Assembly (NCBI GenBank): GCA_017464285.1
Contig: JAFUDT010000003.1
Location: 310,001 to 374,000 of the forward strand
Source: Bacteroidales bacterium
GTDB taxonomy: Bacteria; Bacteroidota; Bacteroidia; Bacteroidales; UBA1402
DNA length: 64,000 nt
Direction: 5' to 3'
Part shown: piece by piece, positions 9,172 through 17,825 of the stretch
Numbering within the stretch: the first letter of the stretch is position 1
Layout: each line of letters starts with the position of its first letter
Program-made: the position numbers and the translations under genes
Notes under the pieces: generated by a model
Database searches by the model: none
What the model was told of the DNA's origin: nothing
What the model saw: the letters and a program-made list of their open reading frames with translations, nothing else

Positions 9172-9552
9172 ATGTGGAAGCAAAATGACAGAAGATCCCT
9201 GTATGAGTCAGTTGAGATAGAGGTGATTTCTTTCGATACCATTTACAATTGGCTGAAGGAAACCGGTAATCCGGTTTTCGTGGATACTTTGGGCTGTCAC
9301 AGTTATTTCCTGGTTTTTCTGAATCCCGTCCGCGAAGGGGAAATAGGTGTCTTTACAGAAAAGCAGCTGCTGCGGAAAAACAAGTTCGCCCCCGGCTATC
9401 TCGATGCCGACCAGTGGGAGCAGATGCTGGAACTGATGAGGCAGCTGCCCGAAAACAAGCGCATGTATCGTCGCCATTACAGCACCCGGGAGGAGGATAT
9501 CGTTGTCGCTGTTCCGGCTCTTTGCCGTCATTACTGCGCTCTGAAGAAATAA
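9172..9552 (+). CDS. Hypothetical protein (126 aa)
   Basis: I do not recognise this protein. It is 126 residues, without a signal peptide or membrane helix, and mixes hydrophobic strands (IEVISFDTIYNWL, HSYFLVFLNP) with a charged second half. It has three cysteines, at LGCHS and in VPALCRHYCALKK near the C-terminus. The open frame reaches back to a TTG at 9154, but the ATG at 9172 is preferred. It has a candidate promoter upstream and a good terminator 33 bases after the stop, so it is a stand-alone transcription unit. Confidence 0.6.
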   Translation: MWKQNDRRSLYESVEIEVISFDTIYNWLKETGNPVFVDTLGCHSYFLVFLNPVREGEIGVFTEKQLLRKNKFAPGYLDADQWEQMLELMRQLPENKRMYRRHYSTREEDIVVAVPALCRHYCALKK

Positions 9553-9584
9553 ATAAACCTGCTTTGACGATAGCATCTTTTGGA

Positions 9585-9612
9585 GCATCCGGTTTCCCGG
9601 GTGCTTTTTTTT
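9585..9612 (+). terminator. Rho-independent terminator of the 126-aa gene
   Basis: Stem 9585-9592 with 9597-9604 (8 bp, one wobble), loop TTTC, followed by eight Ts. Confidence 0.8.
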
Positions 9613-9624
9613 GACCGGACGAAT

Positions 9625-9664
9625 AAAAAAGAGACCCTTGCAATTTCTTGTAAGGGCCTCTCTC
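9625..9664 (-). terminator. Terminator after tRNA-Val
   Basis: On the minus strand a GC-rich hairpin (imperfect stem around CCCTTACAA/TTGCAAGGG) is followed by CTTTTTTA. It lies directly downstream of the tRNA gene. Confidence 0.65.
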
Positions 9665-9672
9665 TTTCAGTG

Positions 9673-9747
9673 TGCGGCGGACTGGATTCGAACCAGTGAC
9701 CTCTTGCCTGTCAAGCAAGCGCTCTAAACCAGCTGAGCTACCGTCGC
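9673..9747 (-). tRNA. tRNA-Val(GAC)
   Basis: A 75-base cloverleaf on the minus strand: 7-bp acceptor, D arm with GCTC/GAGC, anticodon stem CTTGC/GCAAG, seven-base loop TTGACAG giving anticodon GAC (plus strand 9710-9712), five-base variable loop, and T arm with TTCGAAT. It reads valine codons GUC and GUU. The acceptor stem has one A-C mismatch (position 4 with 69), and CCA is not encoded (the DNA after the discriminator A reads CA). Everything else is standard. Confidence 0.88.
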
Positions 9748-9784
9748 ATGAACCTTTGTCCGGGTGGGTTTCCCAAAGGCGGAG

Positions 9785-9815
9785 CAAAGGTAGTGCAAAA
9801 AATCAAATCTTCAAA
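9785..9815 (-). promoter_or_regulatory. Promoter of tRNA-Val
   Basis: On the minus strand TTTG (9812-9815), 19 bases of spacer, then TACCTTTG (9785-9792): a full Bacteroidota promoter between the yidC stop and the tRNA. Confidence 0.65.
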
Positions 9816-9830
9816 AGAAGAGCGCTGTTT

Positions 9831-11720
9831 TTATCTTCTTTTTTTAGCCTGCTGCCTGGCCTGTTCGCGCTGGTAGCGCTGAGCTTCCTCCAGACGCTTC
9901 TGGAAGGCCGATTTCTGCTTGGGCTTGTTCTGGTTGGCTTTCATCTCGGCCAGCACCTTCTCTTCGTTGATGCCGATGCGGAACAGATAAGTCTGGGCAA
10001 TGGTCAGCAGGGAGGAGAAGAAGTAGTAGAAACTCAGACCGGAGGCATACTGGTTGAAAATGAACAGGAACATGACCGGCATGGCATACATCATCATCTT
10101 CATGCCCGGCATGCTGGAATCTGTGTTGCCCGAGGTAAGTTTGGTCGAGAGAATGTTGGTCAGAGTCATCAGGATGCAGAACAGACTCAGGTGGTTGCCC
10201 AGCAGGCTGCTGATAATCGGGATATGGGCCTTCCAGGAAACGATGGCGTCATAGGTCGAAAGATCCTGAGCCCAGAGGAAGCTCTCCTGTCGCAGTTCGA
10301 TGGAGGCCGGGAAGAACCAGAACATGGCGATCAGCACCGGGAACTGCAGCAGCATCGGGATACAGCCGCCCATGGGATTGACTCCGGACTTCTGGTACAG
10401 CGACATGGTGGCTTGGGAACGTTCCTGCGCCTTGCTGTCGCCCGGGTATTTGGCGTTGATCTCGTCGATCTGCGGCTTGAGCAGACGCATCTTGGCCGAC
10501 GAGAGAAACGACTTGTAGGTGAGCGGAAAGATGAGCAGCTTGATGCACAACGTCATCAGCATGATGATGACACCCATGTTGTTGAAATATCGCCCGAAGA
10601 AGCGGAACATGGGCAGGACCAGGCCGGTGCTGACCCAGCGGATGATGCTGCCGCCCAGCGGCACGATCTTTTCGAGCTGCATCCGCTTGTCGGCCTCCAC
10701 GCCTTTATCATAAGATTTGAGAATGTCGTATTTGCTCGGGCCGAAATAGAACTTCAGACCTGCCTGCCTGTCGCCTCTCATGTTGAAGTCGATGCTGCTG
10801 CGCAGGGCGTAGTTCTTTATGTAGGGCGAACTGTCGTCTTCCATCTCCGAAGACAGTTCGTTGGAGCTCATACCCTTGTCGCTGATGATGATGGCCGTGA
10901 AGAACTGGTCCTTGAACGAGACCCAGCGCAGGCGGGGCGCAACGGCTTTGTGGGCGCTTTTTGACTCGCTGAGTTTCTCGACATTGTCTTCGAGGTACTT
11001 GTATTGGAGCATGGAGTAGCGGCTTTCAAACTTGCGCCCTTTCTCTTGGGCGCGCATGCGTACCTTCCAGTCGATGTCAAAGCTGTTGGTACCCATCGAG
11101 ATGAGACTTTCCAGCCCCTCGCCCCGAATGTCGAGAGACATCATGTAGTTGTCGGGCTGGAGGGTATAGACAAAGTCCAGGCTGCAGCCCTGGCTCAGAT
11201 CCAGGCGGAAGACAAGGCTGAGCGGGTCCTCGCTCCCGACCCGGCGGAAATACAGGTCGCGCGTATTGACCACGCGGCTTTCGCTGGTGATCAGGGTGAC
11301 GTTGAAGTCGGACGTGGCCTGGTCAAAGAGGACGAGCGGCAGGGAGTCCCCGGTGACGTACTCCTTGAGCAGTACCGAAGCAATGCGTCCGCCCTTGGCC
11401 GTCATGTCGAGGGCCATCAGATTGTTTTCCAGCGTATAGTGTTGGTCTTCTCCTTGGGTGAGCGGGGCAAAGGCTCCGTACTGCCGTAGTTTCTGCTCGG
11501 CGGTGGCAGCTTCCCTGGCTGCCAGGTCAAGCTGGTCCTGCTGCTCTTGCAAGACTTCCTGCATGGCAGCCTGAGCCTGGGCCTGAGCCCTCTCGACGCG
11601 GGCGATAGAATCCTGCCGCTGTGCCTCGGCTATCTGTGCCTTGGTCGGCCTGTTCAGGAAGTTAAATCCCACCAGAATGAGGAGAATGAGGATGAAACCA
11701 ATAATCGTCTGTTTGTCCAT
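9831..11720 (-). CDS. yidC: Membrane protein insertase YidC
   Basis: A 629-residue inner-membrane insertase of the YidC/Oxa1 family, which helps Sec insert and fold membrane proteins. The N-terminus is a membrane anchor (KQTIIGFILILLILVGF), then a charged coiled stretch, a large periplasmic beta-rich domain (about 90-350), and the C-terminal five-helix Oxa1 core with MYQKSGVNPMGGCIPMLLQF-like sequence and a basic tail ending QARQQAKKRR. The ATG at 11718-11720 (MDKQTIIGF) is chosen over an upstream in-frame start because the membrane anchor then begins at once, as in relatives. Confidence 0.95.
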   Translation of the reverse strand: MDKQTIIGFILILLILVGFNFLNRPTKAQIAEAQRQDSIARVERAQAQAQAAMQEVLQEQQDQLDLAAREAATAEQKLRQYGAFAPLTQGEDQHYTLENNLMALDMTAKGGRIASVLLKEYVTGDSLPLVLFDQATSDFNVTLITSESRVVNTRDLYFRRVGSEDPLSLVFRLDLSQGCSLDFVYTLQPDNYMMSLDIRGEGLESLISMGTNSFDIDWKVRMRAQEKGRKFESRYSMLQYKYLEDNVEKLSESKSAHKAVAPRLRWVSFKDQFFTAIIISDKGMSSNELSSEMEDDSSPYIKNYALRSSIDFNMRGDRQAGLKFYFGPSKYDILKSYDKGVEADKRMQLEKIVPLGGSIIRWVSTGLVLPMFRFFGRYFNNMGVIIMLMTLCIKLLIFPLTYKSFLSSAKMRLLKPQIDEINAKYPGDSKAQERSQATMSLYQKSGVNPMGGCIPMLLQFPVLIAMFWFFPASIELRQESFLWAQDLSTYDAIVSWKAHIPIISSLLGNHLSLFCILMTLTNILSTKLTSGNTDSSMPGMKMMMYAMPVMFLFIFNQYASGLSFYYFFSSLLTIAQTYLFRIGINEEKVLAEMKANQNKPKQKSAFQKRLEEAQRYQREQARQQAKKRR

Positions 11721-11809
11721 AATATATGTTATCTTTCTTGTGTTCAACTAAATGAATAGCAGTATATAGGCTGATTTCAGGCCTGTCTGGCGAAAAATCG
11801 CTAAAAGCG

Positions 11810-11817
11810 CAAAGGTA
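11810..11817 (-). promoter_or_regulatory. -7 element for yidC
   Basis: TACCTTTG on the minus strand, about 90 bases before the yidC start. It forms a divergent pair with the plus-strand element at 11843-11850. Confidence 0.5.
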
Positions 11818-11842
11818 GAAAAAAGTTTTGGAAGAAAAGCAC

Positions 11843-11850
11843 TACTTTTG
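11843..11850 (+). promoter_or_regulatory. -7 element for the outer-membrane protein gene
   Basis: TACTTTTG, 20 bases before the ATG at 11870; the leader would be very short. Confidence 0.5.
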
Positions 11851-11869
11851 TTCCTGAATTCTGAAAGAT

Positions 11870-13384
11870 ATGCTAAACAGGATATTCAATACCTTGCCGC
11901 TCTTGCTGGGGATTATATGTTGGACTTTTCCGGCCGCCGCCCAAGGGATCTTCGCCTTCAGCATTCCTGTCATTCCGTCAGACTCGGTGGAAGAGTACCT
12001 TGCCATCGACAGCCTGTTGCGTCCGGAAAACCGCTTTTATCTTTCTGATGAAGAAATCCGTCAGACCGACTCCCTGATGGCCTGGATCGATACCTGCAGC
12101 AGGGAGATGGATCAGAGCGACCGTGAGTGGCTGCCCGAGCATACCGCTCCCAGGGAGCCCTCCGATTTGTTGCGCTATATCCGTCGCTACGACCTGATGG
12201 CCGGTCGTGTAAGGCCGGCCAAGGCGGCTCCCTACCGGGAAGACTCGACCTATTATCCTGGCATGAATCCGCTTTTCATGCCCTTGGTTTTCAAAACCGA
12301 GCGCCGTCGGCTGACCCTGCACAAAGATCTGTCCCAGGCCCAGACCAAGCCACTCTATGTCTTCGAGCCTACGGCCTCGGAAAAGTATGTCACCGAGATG
12401 AATACGGAACTGCTCAACCAGCTAGAAGTGGATTATCTGGATAGAATAGAATACAGTAGTGCCGATCTTCCGGAATACGAGCGAATAGATGTGATTATAT
12501 CATCTGATAAACCCATTCGCATTGAACAGCCACGCTATGAGATGCGTCCCACGGTGCGTCAGATGGCTCACATGGACTACGAGTACAACTACTGGACAGT
12601 CAAAGGACGTTTCTCGGCCCAGATGACCCAGACCTACGTCTCGCGCAACTGGACGAGCGGAGGTATGCGCAACATGTCCACCCTGATGTCCCTGTACTGG
12701 ACGGCCAACTACGACGACAAGAAGAAGCTGCAGTTCGACAACCTGATTGACCTGAAGATCGGTTTCAACACCACCGATGCGGACACCTTACGCAAGGTGG
12801 CCGTCAGTACCGACCAGCTCCAGCTTTCTTCCAAACTCGGCTACAAGGCGGTGAAAAACTGGTATTATTCAGCATCGGCCGAATTGATGACCCAGCTGCT
12901 CAACAAGTACAAGCCCAATACCGTCAAGCTGCAGTCCTCCCTGCTATCCCCGGCCAAGTTCTTCTTCAGCATCGGTATGGACTATAAGGTGACCAGCCGC
13001 GACAAGAAGCGCAACCTTTCTTTGTTGATCACCCCGCTGACCTACCGCATGAACTTCCTGCTCGATACGGTCAATTACAAAGCCTCTTCCTACGGCATCG
13101 ACCCTGGCACGAAATTCGGCCATGAGTTCGGTTTCAAGCTGACCTCCAACTTCAACTACAAGATCAGCGAGGCCATCTCCCTGACCTCCTATCTGTACTA
13201 CTATTCCGATTTTACCTACATCGATTCGGAGTGGAAGAACACGCTCAATTTCCAGGTGAACCAGTACCTCTCCACCCAGCTCTACCTGCACTTCAAGCTC
13301 AACGACCGCCAGCGCAGCGAAGATAGCAAGAACCTCTTGCAGTTCAAGGAATACCTGAGTTTCGGCATCGCCTATTTCTGGTAG
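11870..13384 (+). CDS. DUF3078-like outer-membrane beta-barrel protein
   Basis: A 504-residue exported protein with a signal peptide ending near FPAAAQG. Residues 25-235 are soluble and charged. From about residue 240 come repeating amphipathic strands with many aromatic ends (RNWTSGGMRNMSTLMSLYW, LQFDNLIDLKIGF, KNWYYSASAELMTQ, SLLITPLTYRMNF). The last residues are FGIAYFW, an aromatic C-terminus typical of outer-membrane barrels. The NWTSGG segment resembles the NWxxGG seen in DUF3078 proteins. The function of that family is unknown to me. Confidence 0.65.
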   Translation: MLNRIFNTLPLLLGIICWTFPAAAQGIFAFSIPVIPSDSVEEYLAIDSLLRPENRFYLSDEEIRQTDSLMAWIDTCSREMDQSDREWLPEHTAPREPSDLLRYIRRYDLMAGRVRPAKAAPYREDSTYYPGMNPLFMPLVFKTERRRLTLHKDLSQAQTKPLYVFEPTASEKYVTEMNTELLNQLEVDYLDRIEYSSADLPEYERIDVIISSDKPIRIEQPRYEMRPTVRQMAHMDYEYNYWTVKGRFSAQMTQTYVSRNWTSGGMRNMSTLMSLYWTANYDDKKKLQFDNLIDLKIGFNTTDADTLRKVAVSTDQLQLSSKLGYKAVKNWYYSASAELMTQLLNKYKPNTVKLQSSLLSPAKFFFSIGMDYKVTSRDKKRNLSLLITPLTYRMNFLLDTVNYKASSYGIDPGTKFGHEFGFKLTSNFNYKISEAISLTSYLYYYSDFTYIDSEWKNTLNFQVNQYLSTQLYLHFKLNDRQRSEDSKNLLQFKEYLSFGIAYFW

Positions 13385-13417
13385 ACCTCCGGGGTGGAAA
13401 AATAAATAAAAATACAT

Positions 13418-13448
13418 TTTGTAAATCCGCTCCCTTGTCGTACTTTTG
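13418..13448 (+). promoter_or_regulatory. Promoter of the rseC-rnf operon
   Basis: TTTG at 13418-13421, 19-base spacer, TACTTTTG at 13441-13448. It lies 30 bases before the rseC-like ATG and is the only good promoter seen ahead of the Rnf genes. Confidence 0.75.
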
Positions 13449-13478
13449 CCCTAATATAGCATGTGAGGCAGAATCGGG

Positions 13479-13916
13479 ATGGATACGATAAGTCACGTCG
13501 GTCAGGTAGAGGCAGTTAATCAGAGCAGTGTGAGTGTGAGAATCGAGCAGACATCAGCCTGCTCGGCCTGTCATGCGCGCCGCGTATGCCTGTCGGCCGA
13601 CAGCCGTGAGAAGCTGATCGAAGCCCTTTCCGACGCCGACGACACATTTCAGGTGGGGGAGACCGTCATGGTCACCGGCCGGGCCTCACAAGGCATGAAA
13701 GCCGTATGGTGGGCCTATGTCCTGCCGCTTTTGCTGCTGATGCTTGCCGTCTTTGTCTCCAATCTCTGGCTTTTTCCCGACAATGAAGGACTGGGCGCCC
13801 TGCTGGCCCTGGGCGTGACCGTTGTCTATTATCTGGGACTGTACCTCATGCGGGACAGAATGAAGGGGCGTTTCGTCTTCCGTGTGCAACATTTGGATAA
13901 TCATATCGAAGAATAA
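13479..13916 (+). CDS. RseC/MucC-like SoxR-reducing system protein
   Basis: A 145-residue inner-membrane protein. The N-terminal half has the family's cysteine cluster, CSACHARRVC, near residues 28-37. Two membrane helices follow (VLPLLLLMLAVFVSNLWLF and LLALGVTVVYYLGLYLM). It stands first in the Rnf operon, nine bases before rnfB, as in other Bacteroidota. Related RseC proteins work with Rnf-like complexes in reducing redox-sensing clusters; its exact job here is inferred. Confidence 0.8.
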   Translation: MDTISHVGQVEAVNQSSVSVRIEQTSACSACHARRVCLSADSREKLIEALSDADDTFQVGETVMVTGRASQGMKAVWWAYVLPLLLLMLAVFVSNLWLFPDNEGLGALLALGVTVVYYLGLYLMRDRMKGRFVFRVQHLDNHIEE

Positions 13917-13925
13917 AAGTCAATT

Positions 13926-14834
13926 ATGAATGCGATTCTCATTGCGTTGATTGTTTTGGGCAGCATCGGTCTGTTGCTGGCCATAGTGCTGTTTTCCGCC
14001 GCCAAGGCTTTCAAGGTGGAGGAAGACCCTCGTATCGATCAGGTGCAGGCAGTCCTGCCCGGTGCCAACTGCGGCGGCTGCGGCTATCCGGGTTGCCGGG
14101 GATTTGCCGAGGCCTGTGTCAAAAGCGACTCGCTCGACAGCCTTCGCTGCCCGGTCGGCGGGGATGATGTCATGAAACAGGTCGGTGTCATCCTGGATAT
14201 GGTACCTGCCGAGTCCAAACCCAAGGTAGCCGTGCTCCGTTGCCAGGGCAGCTGTGAGCGTCGCCCCCGGACCAACCGCTACGACTCGGCCCCTTCCTGC
14301 ATGATAGCCTCTGCGCTCTACGGCGGCGAAACGGGCTGTTCCTACGGCTGTCTGGGCCTGGGCGACTGCGTCAAGGTCTGCCAGTTCGGAGCCCTGAGCA
14401 TCGATACCCGGACAGGGTTGCCGGTGGTGGATGAGGATAAGTGTACTTCTTGCGGGGCCTGTGTCAAGGCTTGTCCCAAGGGTCTTTTCGAACTACGCTT
14501 CAAGGGGCCCAAGTCCCGCCGGATTTATGTCTCCTGCCGCAACAAGGATAAAGGACCGGTGGCTAAGAAAGCCTGTGAAACGGCCTGTATCGGTTGTTCG
14601 AAGTGCCAGAAGGCCTGCCAGTTCGAGGCCATCACCATCGAGAACAATCTGGCCTACATCGATTTCGAAAAATGCCGCATGTGTCGTAAGTGCGTTGAAG
14701 AATGTCCGCAGGGCAGTATCGTCGAGCTCAATTTCCCGCCGCGTAAGCCCAAGGAAGAGGCTGCCCCGGCTGCACCGAAGACTGCCGCTCCCGTCGAGGC
14801 ACCCGCTGCCGCCGAACCGAAAGCCGCTGAATAA
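13926..14834 (+). CDS. rnfB: Rnf electron transport complex subunit B
   Basis: A 302-residue iron-sulfur subunit. An N-terminal membrane anchor (LIALIVLGSIGLLLAIVLF) is followed by the RnfB cluster GANCGGCGYPGC and a distal Cys (LRCPVGG). Then come several ferredoxin-type motifs: GDCVKVCQFGALSI, CTSCGACVKACPKG, CIGCSKCQKACQFEAI and CRMCRKCVEECPQG. The last 40 residues are rich in Ala, Pro and Glu and look disordered. RnfB is thought to pass electrons from reduced ferredoxin into the membrane complex, which oxidises ferredoxin with NAD+ and pumps ions. Confidence 0.95.
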   Translation: MNAILIALIVLGSIGLLLAIVLFSAAKAFKVEEDPRIDQVQAVLPGANCGGCGYPGCRGFAEACVKSDSLDSLRCPVGGDDVMKQVGVILDMVPAESKPKVAVLRCQGSCERRPRTNRYDSAPSCMIASALYGGETGCSYGCLGLGDCVKVCQFGALSIDTRTGLPVVDEDKCTSCGACVKACPKGLFELRFKGPKSRRIYVSCRNKDKGPVAKKACETACIGCSKCQKACQFEAITIENNLAYIDFEKCRMCRKCVEECPQGSIVELNFPPRKPKEEAAPAAPKTAAPVEAPAAAEPKAAE

Positions 14835-14858
14835 AAGAACAAGATTAAAACCATTGAT

Positions 14859-16187
14859 ATGAAAACATTTACGATAGGCGGTATCCATCCGCCTGAGACT
14901 AAGCTCACGGCAGGCAAGTCCATCGTCGATCTGCCCCTGCCCCGGCAGGCCGTCGTCCTGCTGGGACAGCATATCGGAGCACCGGCCCAGCTGGTCGTCG
15001 AGCGGGGAGCCGTGGTCAAGACCGGACAGCTGCTGGCCAAGGCCGGCGGTTTCGTGTCGGCCAACATCCATTCGCCCGTCAGCGGCAAGGTCGCCAAAAT
15101 CGCTGAGGCGGTCGATGCCAGCGGTTATCCCAGACCGGCCGTCTTTATCGATGTAGCCGAAGACGACTGGGCCGATGACATAGTCCGTACCGATAAGCTG
15201 GAACGCGAATGCCGTCTGAGTCCCGAGGAGATTGTCGCCAAGATCGCCCAGGCTGGTATCGTCGGCATGGGCGGCGCCTGTTTCCCCGCTTCGGTCAAAC
15301 TGACGCCTCCTCCTGGCAAGAAATGCGATCTGCTCATCATCAACGCCGTCGAATGCGAGCCTTATCTGACGGCCGACCACCGGCTGATGCTGGAAAAAGG
15401 GCCGGAAATCATCGTCGGCATCCGTATCCTGATGAAAGCCCTCGGCGTGGACCGGGCCGTCATCGGCATCGAAGAGAACAAACCCGACGCCATCGAGCTG
15501 ATGCGTCATCTGACGGTCTCTTATCCCAATATCGAGGTGCTGCCCCTGGAGATGCATTATCCCCAAGGCGGTGAAAAACAGCTTATCGAAGCCGTCTCCG
15601 GCCGTCAGGTGCCCTCCGGCGCGCTGCCCATCGACGTGGGCAAGGTCGTCCAGAATGTCGGGACGGTCTATGCCGTCTATGAGGCCGTGCAGAAGAACAA
15701 GCCGCTCATCGAGCGTATTGTCACCGTCACGGGCAAGTCCCTGAAGAATCCCGGCAACTTCCGTGTCCGGATCGGCACACCTATCGCCGACCTGATAGCT
15801 GCTGCGGGCGGTCTGCCCGAAAACGCCGGCAAAATCATTTCCGGCGGCCCCATGATGGGCAAGGCCCTGGTAAGCACGGAGGTGCCCGTGGCCAAGGGTA
15901 CTTCGGGAGTCCTGGTCATGGACGAATCCGAATCGGTGCGTCAGCCGGTCTATGACTGCATCCGCTGCGGCAAGTGCATCTCGGCCTGCCCCATGGGCCT
16001 GGAACCCTACCTGCTTTCGGCTCTGGCCGAACGGCAGATCTGGGACCGACTGGAGAAAGAACATATCATGGACTGCATCGAATGCGGTTGTTGTACGTTC
16101 ACCTGCCCGGCCAACCGGCCTTTGTTGGATTATATGCGGGTGGGCAAGGCCCGGGTCGGTGCCCTCATCCGTTCGCGTAAAAAATAA
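14859..16187 (+). CDS. rnfC: Rnf electron transport complex subunit C
   Basis: A 442-residue peripheral subunit, the NADH/FMN-binding part of Rnf. It has the N-terminal RnfC barrel-sandwich region, the GMGGACFPASVKL segment of the NuoF-like Rossmann domain near residue 135, the NAVECEPYLTADHRLML segment, and two C-terminal 4Fe-4S motifs, CIRCGKCISACPMG and CIECGCCTFTCPANRP. It sits between rnfB and rnfD with only short gaps. Confidence 0.95.
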   Translation: MKTFTIGGIHPPETKLTAGKSIVDLPLPRQAVVLLGQHIGAPAQLVVERGAVVKTGQLLAKAGGFVSANIHSPVSGKVAKIAEAVDASGYPRPAVFIDVAEDDWADDIVRTDKLERECRLSPEEIVAKIAQAGIVGMGGACFPASVKLTPPPGKKCDLLIINAVECEPYLTADHRLMLEKGPEIIVGIRILMKALGVDRAVIGIEENKPDAIELMRHLTVSYPNIEVLPLEMHYPQGGEKQLIEAVSGRQVPSGALPIDVGKVVQNVGTVYAVYEAVQKNKPLIERIVTVTGKSLKNPGNFRVRIGTPIADLIAAAGGLPENAGKIISGGPMMGKALVSTEVPVAKGTSGVLVMDESESVRQPVYDCIRCGKCISACPMGLEPYLLSALAERQIWDRLEKEHIMDCIECGCCTFTCPANRPLLDYMRVGKARVGALIRSRKK

Positions 16188-16192
16188 CGACT

Positions 16193-17164
16193 ATGGACAA
16201 GAAACTCTATGTATCCATGTCGCCGCATATCCACGGCGGTGACAGCGTGGCCAAGAATATGTACCGGGTCATCCTGGCACTCATTCCGGCCCTAGTGGTC
16301 TCCGTATATGCTTTCGGCTGGCCTGCACTGCTGGTGACGGCCATTTCGATAGCCTCCTGCGTGGTGTTCGAATACCTCATCACCCGCTTCCTGCTGAGGC
16401 GTCCAGGCACCCTGGCCGACGGCTCGGCTGTCCTGACAGGTCTGCTGCTGGCTTTCAACCTGCCGTCCAACCTGCCCTGGTGGATCATCGTCATCGGTGC
16501 CCTGGTGGCCATCGGCATGGCCAAGATGAGCTTCGGCGGTCTTGGCAACAATATCTTCAATCCGGCGCTGGTAGGCCGTGTCTTCCTGCTCATCTCCTTC
16601 CCCCAGCAGATGACTACCTGGCCGCTGACGCGTATGCAGATTGCGGCCTCGGGAACGGATGCCCTGACGGGAGCTACGCCGCTGGGCCTGATCAAGGCCG
16701 GACAGTTGGACCAGCTGCCTTCCGCACTGGACATGCTGCTGGGCCGTACGGGCGGCAGCCTGGGTGAAGTGGCGGCATTGGCCCTGCTCATCGGTGTCGT
16801 CTACCTGCTGGCCACCAAGACCATCAGCTGGCATATTCCGGTATCCATCCTTCTGACGGTGTTCATTTTCGCCGCCTGCCTGCATCTGGGCAATCCCGAG
16901 CGTTTCGCCGATCCGCTGACCCATCTGCTCACGGGTGGTCTGATGCTGGGAGCCTGCTTTATGGCCACCGACTATGTCACCTCGCCGATGGCCCATTCCG
17001 GCCAGCTCATCTACGGTGTCGGCATCGGTCTGCTGACCGTGCTCATTCGCAGCTTCGGCTCCTATCCCGAGGGCGTGTCGTTCGCCATTCTCATCATGAA
17101 TGCCGTGACACCGATCATCAACCTTTACTGTAAACCCAAACGATTCGGAGAGCCAAGAAAATGA
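16193..17164 (+). CDS. rnfD: Rnf electron transport complex subunit D
   Basis: A 323-residue integral membrane subunit of the NqrB/RnfD family with about nine hydrophobic helices. The flavin-attachment region is ALTGATPLGLIKAG near residues 158-171, where the Thr of GATPL would carry FMN. MATDYVTSPMAHSGQLIYG near residue 260 is also a family signature. The gene overlaps rnfG by four bases, implying translational coupling. Confidence 0.94.
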   Translation: MDKKLYVSMSPHIHGGDSVAKNMYRVILALIPALVVSVYAFGWPALLVTAISIASCVVFEYLITRFLLRRPGTLADGSAVLTGLLLAFNLPSNLPWWIIVIGALVAIGMAKMSFGGLGNNIFNPALVGRVFLLISFPQQMTTWPLTRMQIAASGTDALTGATPLGLIKAGQLDQLPSALDMLLGRTGGSLGEVAALALLIGVVYLLATKTISWHIPVSILLTVFIFAACLHLGNPERFADPLTHLLTGGLMLGACFMATDYVTSPMAHSGQLIYGVGIGLLTVLIRSFGSYPEGVSFAILIMNAVTPIINLYCKPKRFGEPRK

Positions 17165-17811
17165 AGAAGCTACAGTCGTCATTAACGAATATGGTCCTGT
17201 CGCTGGGCATCATTGCCATTGCGGCAGCCGCACTGCTGGCCTGGATGAACCGTCTGACGGAAGATCCCATCCGCCAGGCCGAGCTGGCCAAGCAGGAGAA
17301 TGCTATCAAGGAAGTCTCACCGGCCTTCACCAACAGCCCGGTGGCAGAAGAAATACTGACCCGCTCGGCCGACGGTGAGTCAGCCGCCTGCTATCCCGCC
17401 CGTGACAACGGACGTCTGGTCGGGGTGGCCGTCAAAACCGTCTCCCATAAGGGCTTTAACGGCGACATCGAACTGATGGTCGGCTTCACCCCGGAAGGCA
17501 AAATCTACAACTATTCCGTGCTCAAACAGGGTGAAACTCCCGGACTGGGCACCCGCATGGTCGATTGGTTCAAGACCGACAAGAACCGTCAAAGCATCGT
17601 GGGTATGACTCCCGCCCGTGACAACATGACCGTGAGCAAGGACGGCGGTGATGTGGATGCCATCACCTCGGCCACGATCAGCTCCAGGGCTTTCCTGGAC
17701 GCCGTCAACCGTGCCTACGGGGTATTTCAGCAAGTCAGTGCCCAGCTGGGCGACGTTACGGCTGCCGAAACTGTGCCGGCCGATACGACAGCCCTTGTCA
17801 CCAACGAATAG
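17161..17811 (+). CDS. rnfG: Rnf electron transport complex subunit G
   Basis: A 216-residue subunit anchored by one N-terminal helix (MVLSLGIIAIAAAALLAWM) with an FMN-binding domain outside the membrane. The covalent FMN site is VDAITSATISSRAFLDAV near residue 165, where the usual SGAT/TGAT is SAT. GETPGLGTRMVDWF is also conserved. It overlaps rnfD by four bases. Confidence 0.93.
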   Translation: MKKLQSSLTNMVLSLGIIAIAAAALLAWMNRLTEDPIRQAELAKQENAIKEVSPAFTNSPVAEEILTRSADGESAACYPARDNGRLVGVAVKTVSHKGFNGDIELMVGFTPEGKIYNYSVLKQGETPGLGTRMVDWFKTDKNRQSIVGMTPARDNMTVSKDGGDVDAITSATISSRAFLDAVNRAYGVFQQVSAQLGDVTAAETVPADTTALVTNE

Positions 17812-17825
17812 AAAGGAGGTCCGAT

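Noticed and set aside
9075..9188. A 37-codon frame (MINKKVFKMSNADKTACLPR...) overlapping the start of the 126-aa gene
   Set aside because: The transcript start predicted from the -7 box falls at its first codon, so it would have no leader; it has no recognisable feature. A leader peptide cannot be excluded.
9672..10964. Long open frame antisense to yidC and across the tRNA
   Set aside because: It runs through the tRNA gene and mirrors the codon bias of yidC; no signal or domain is visible.
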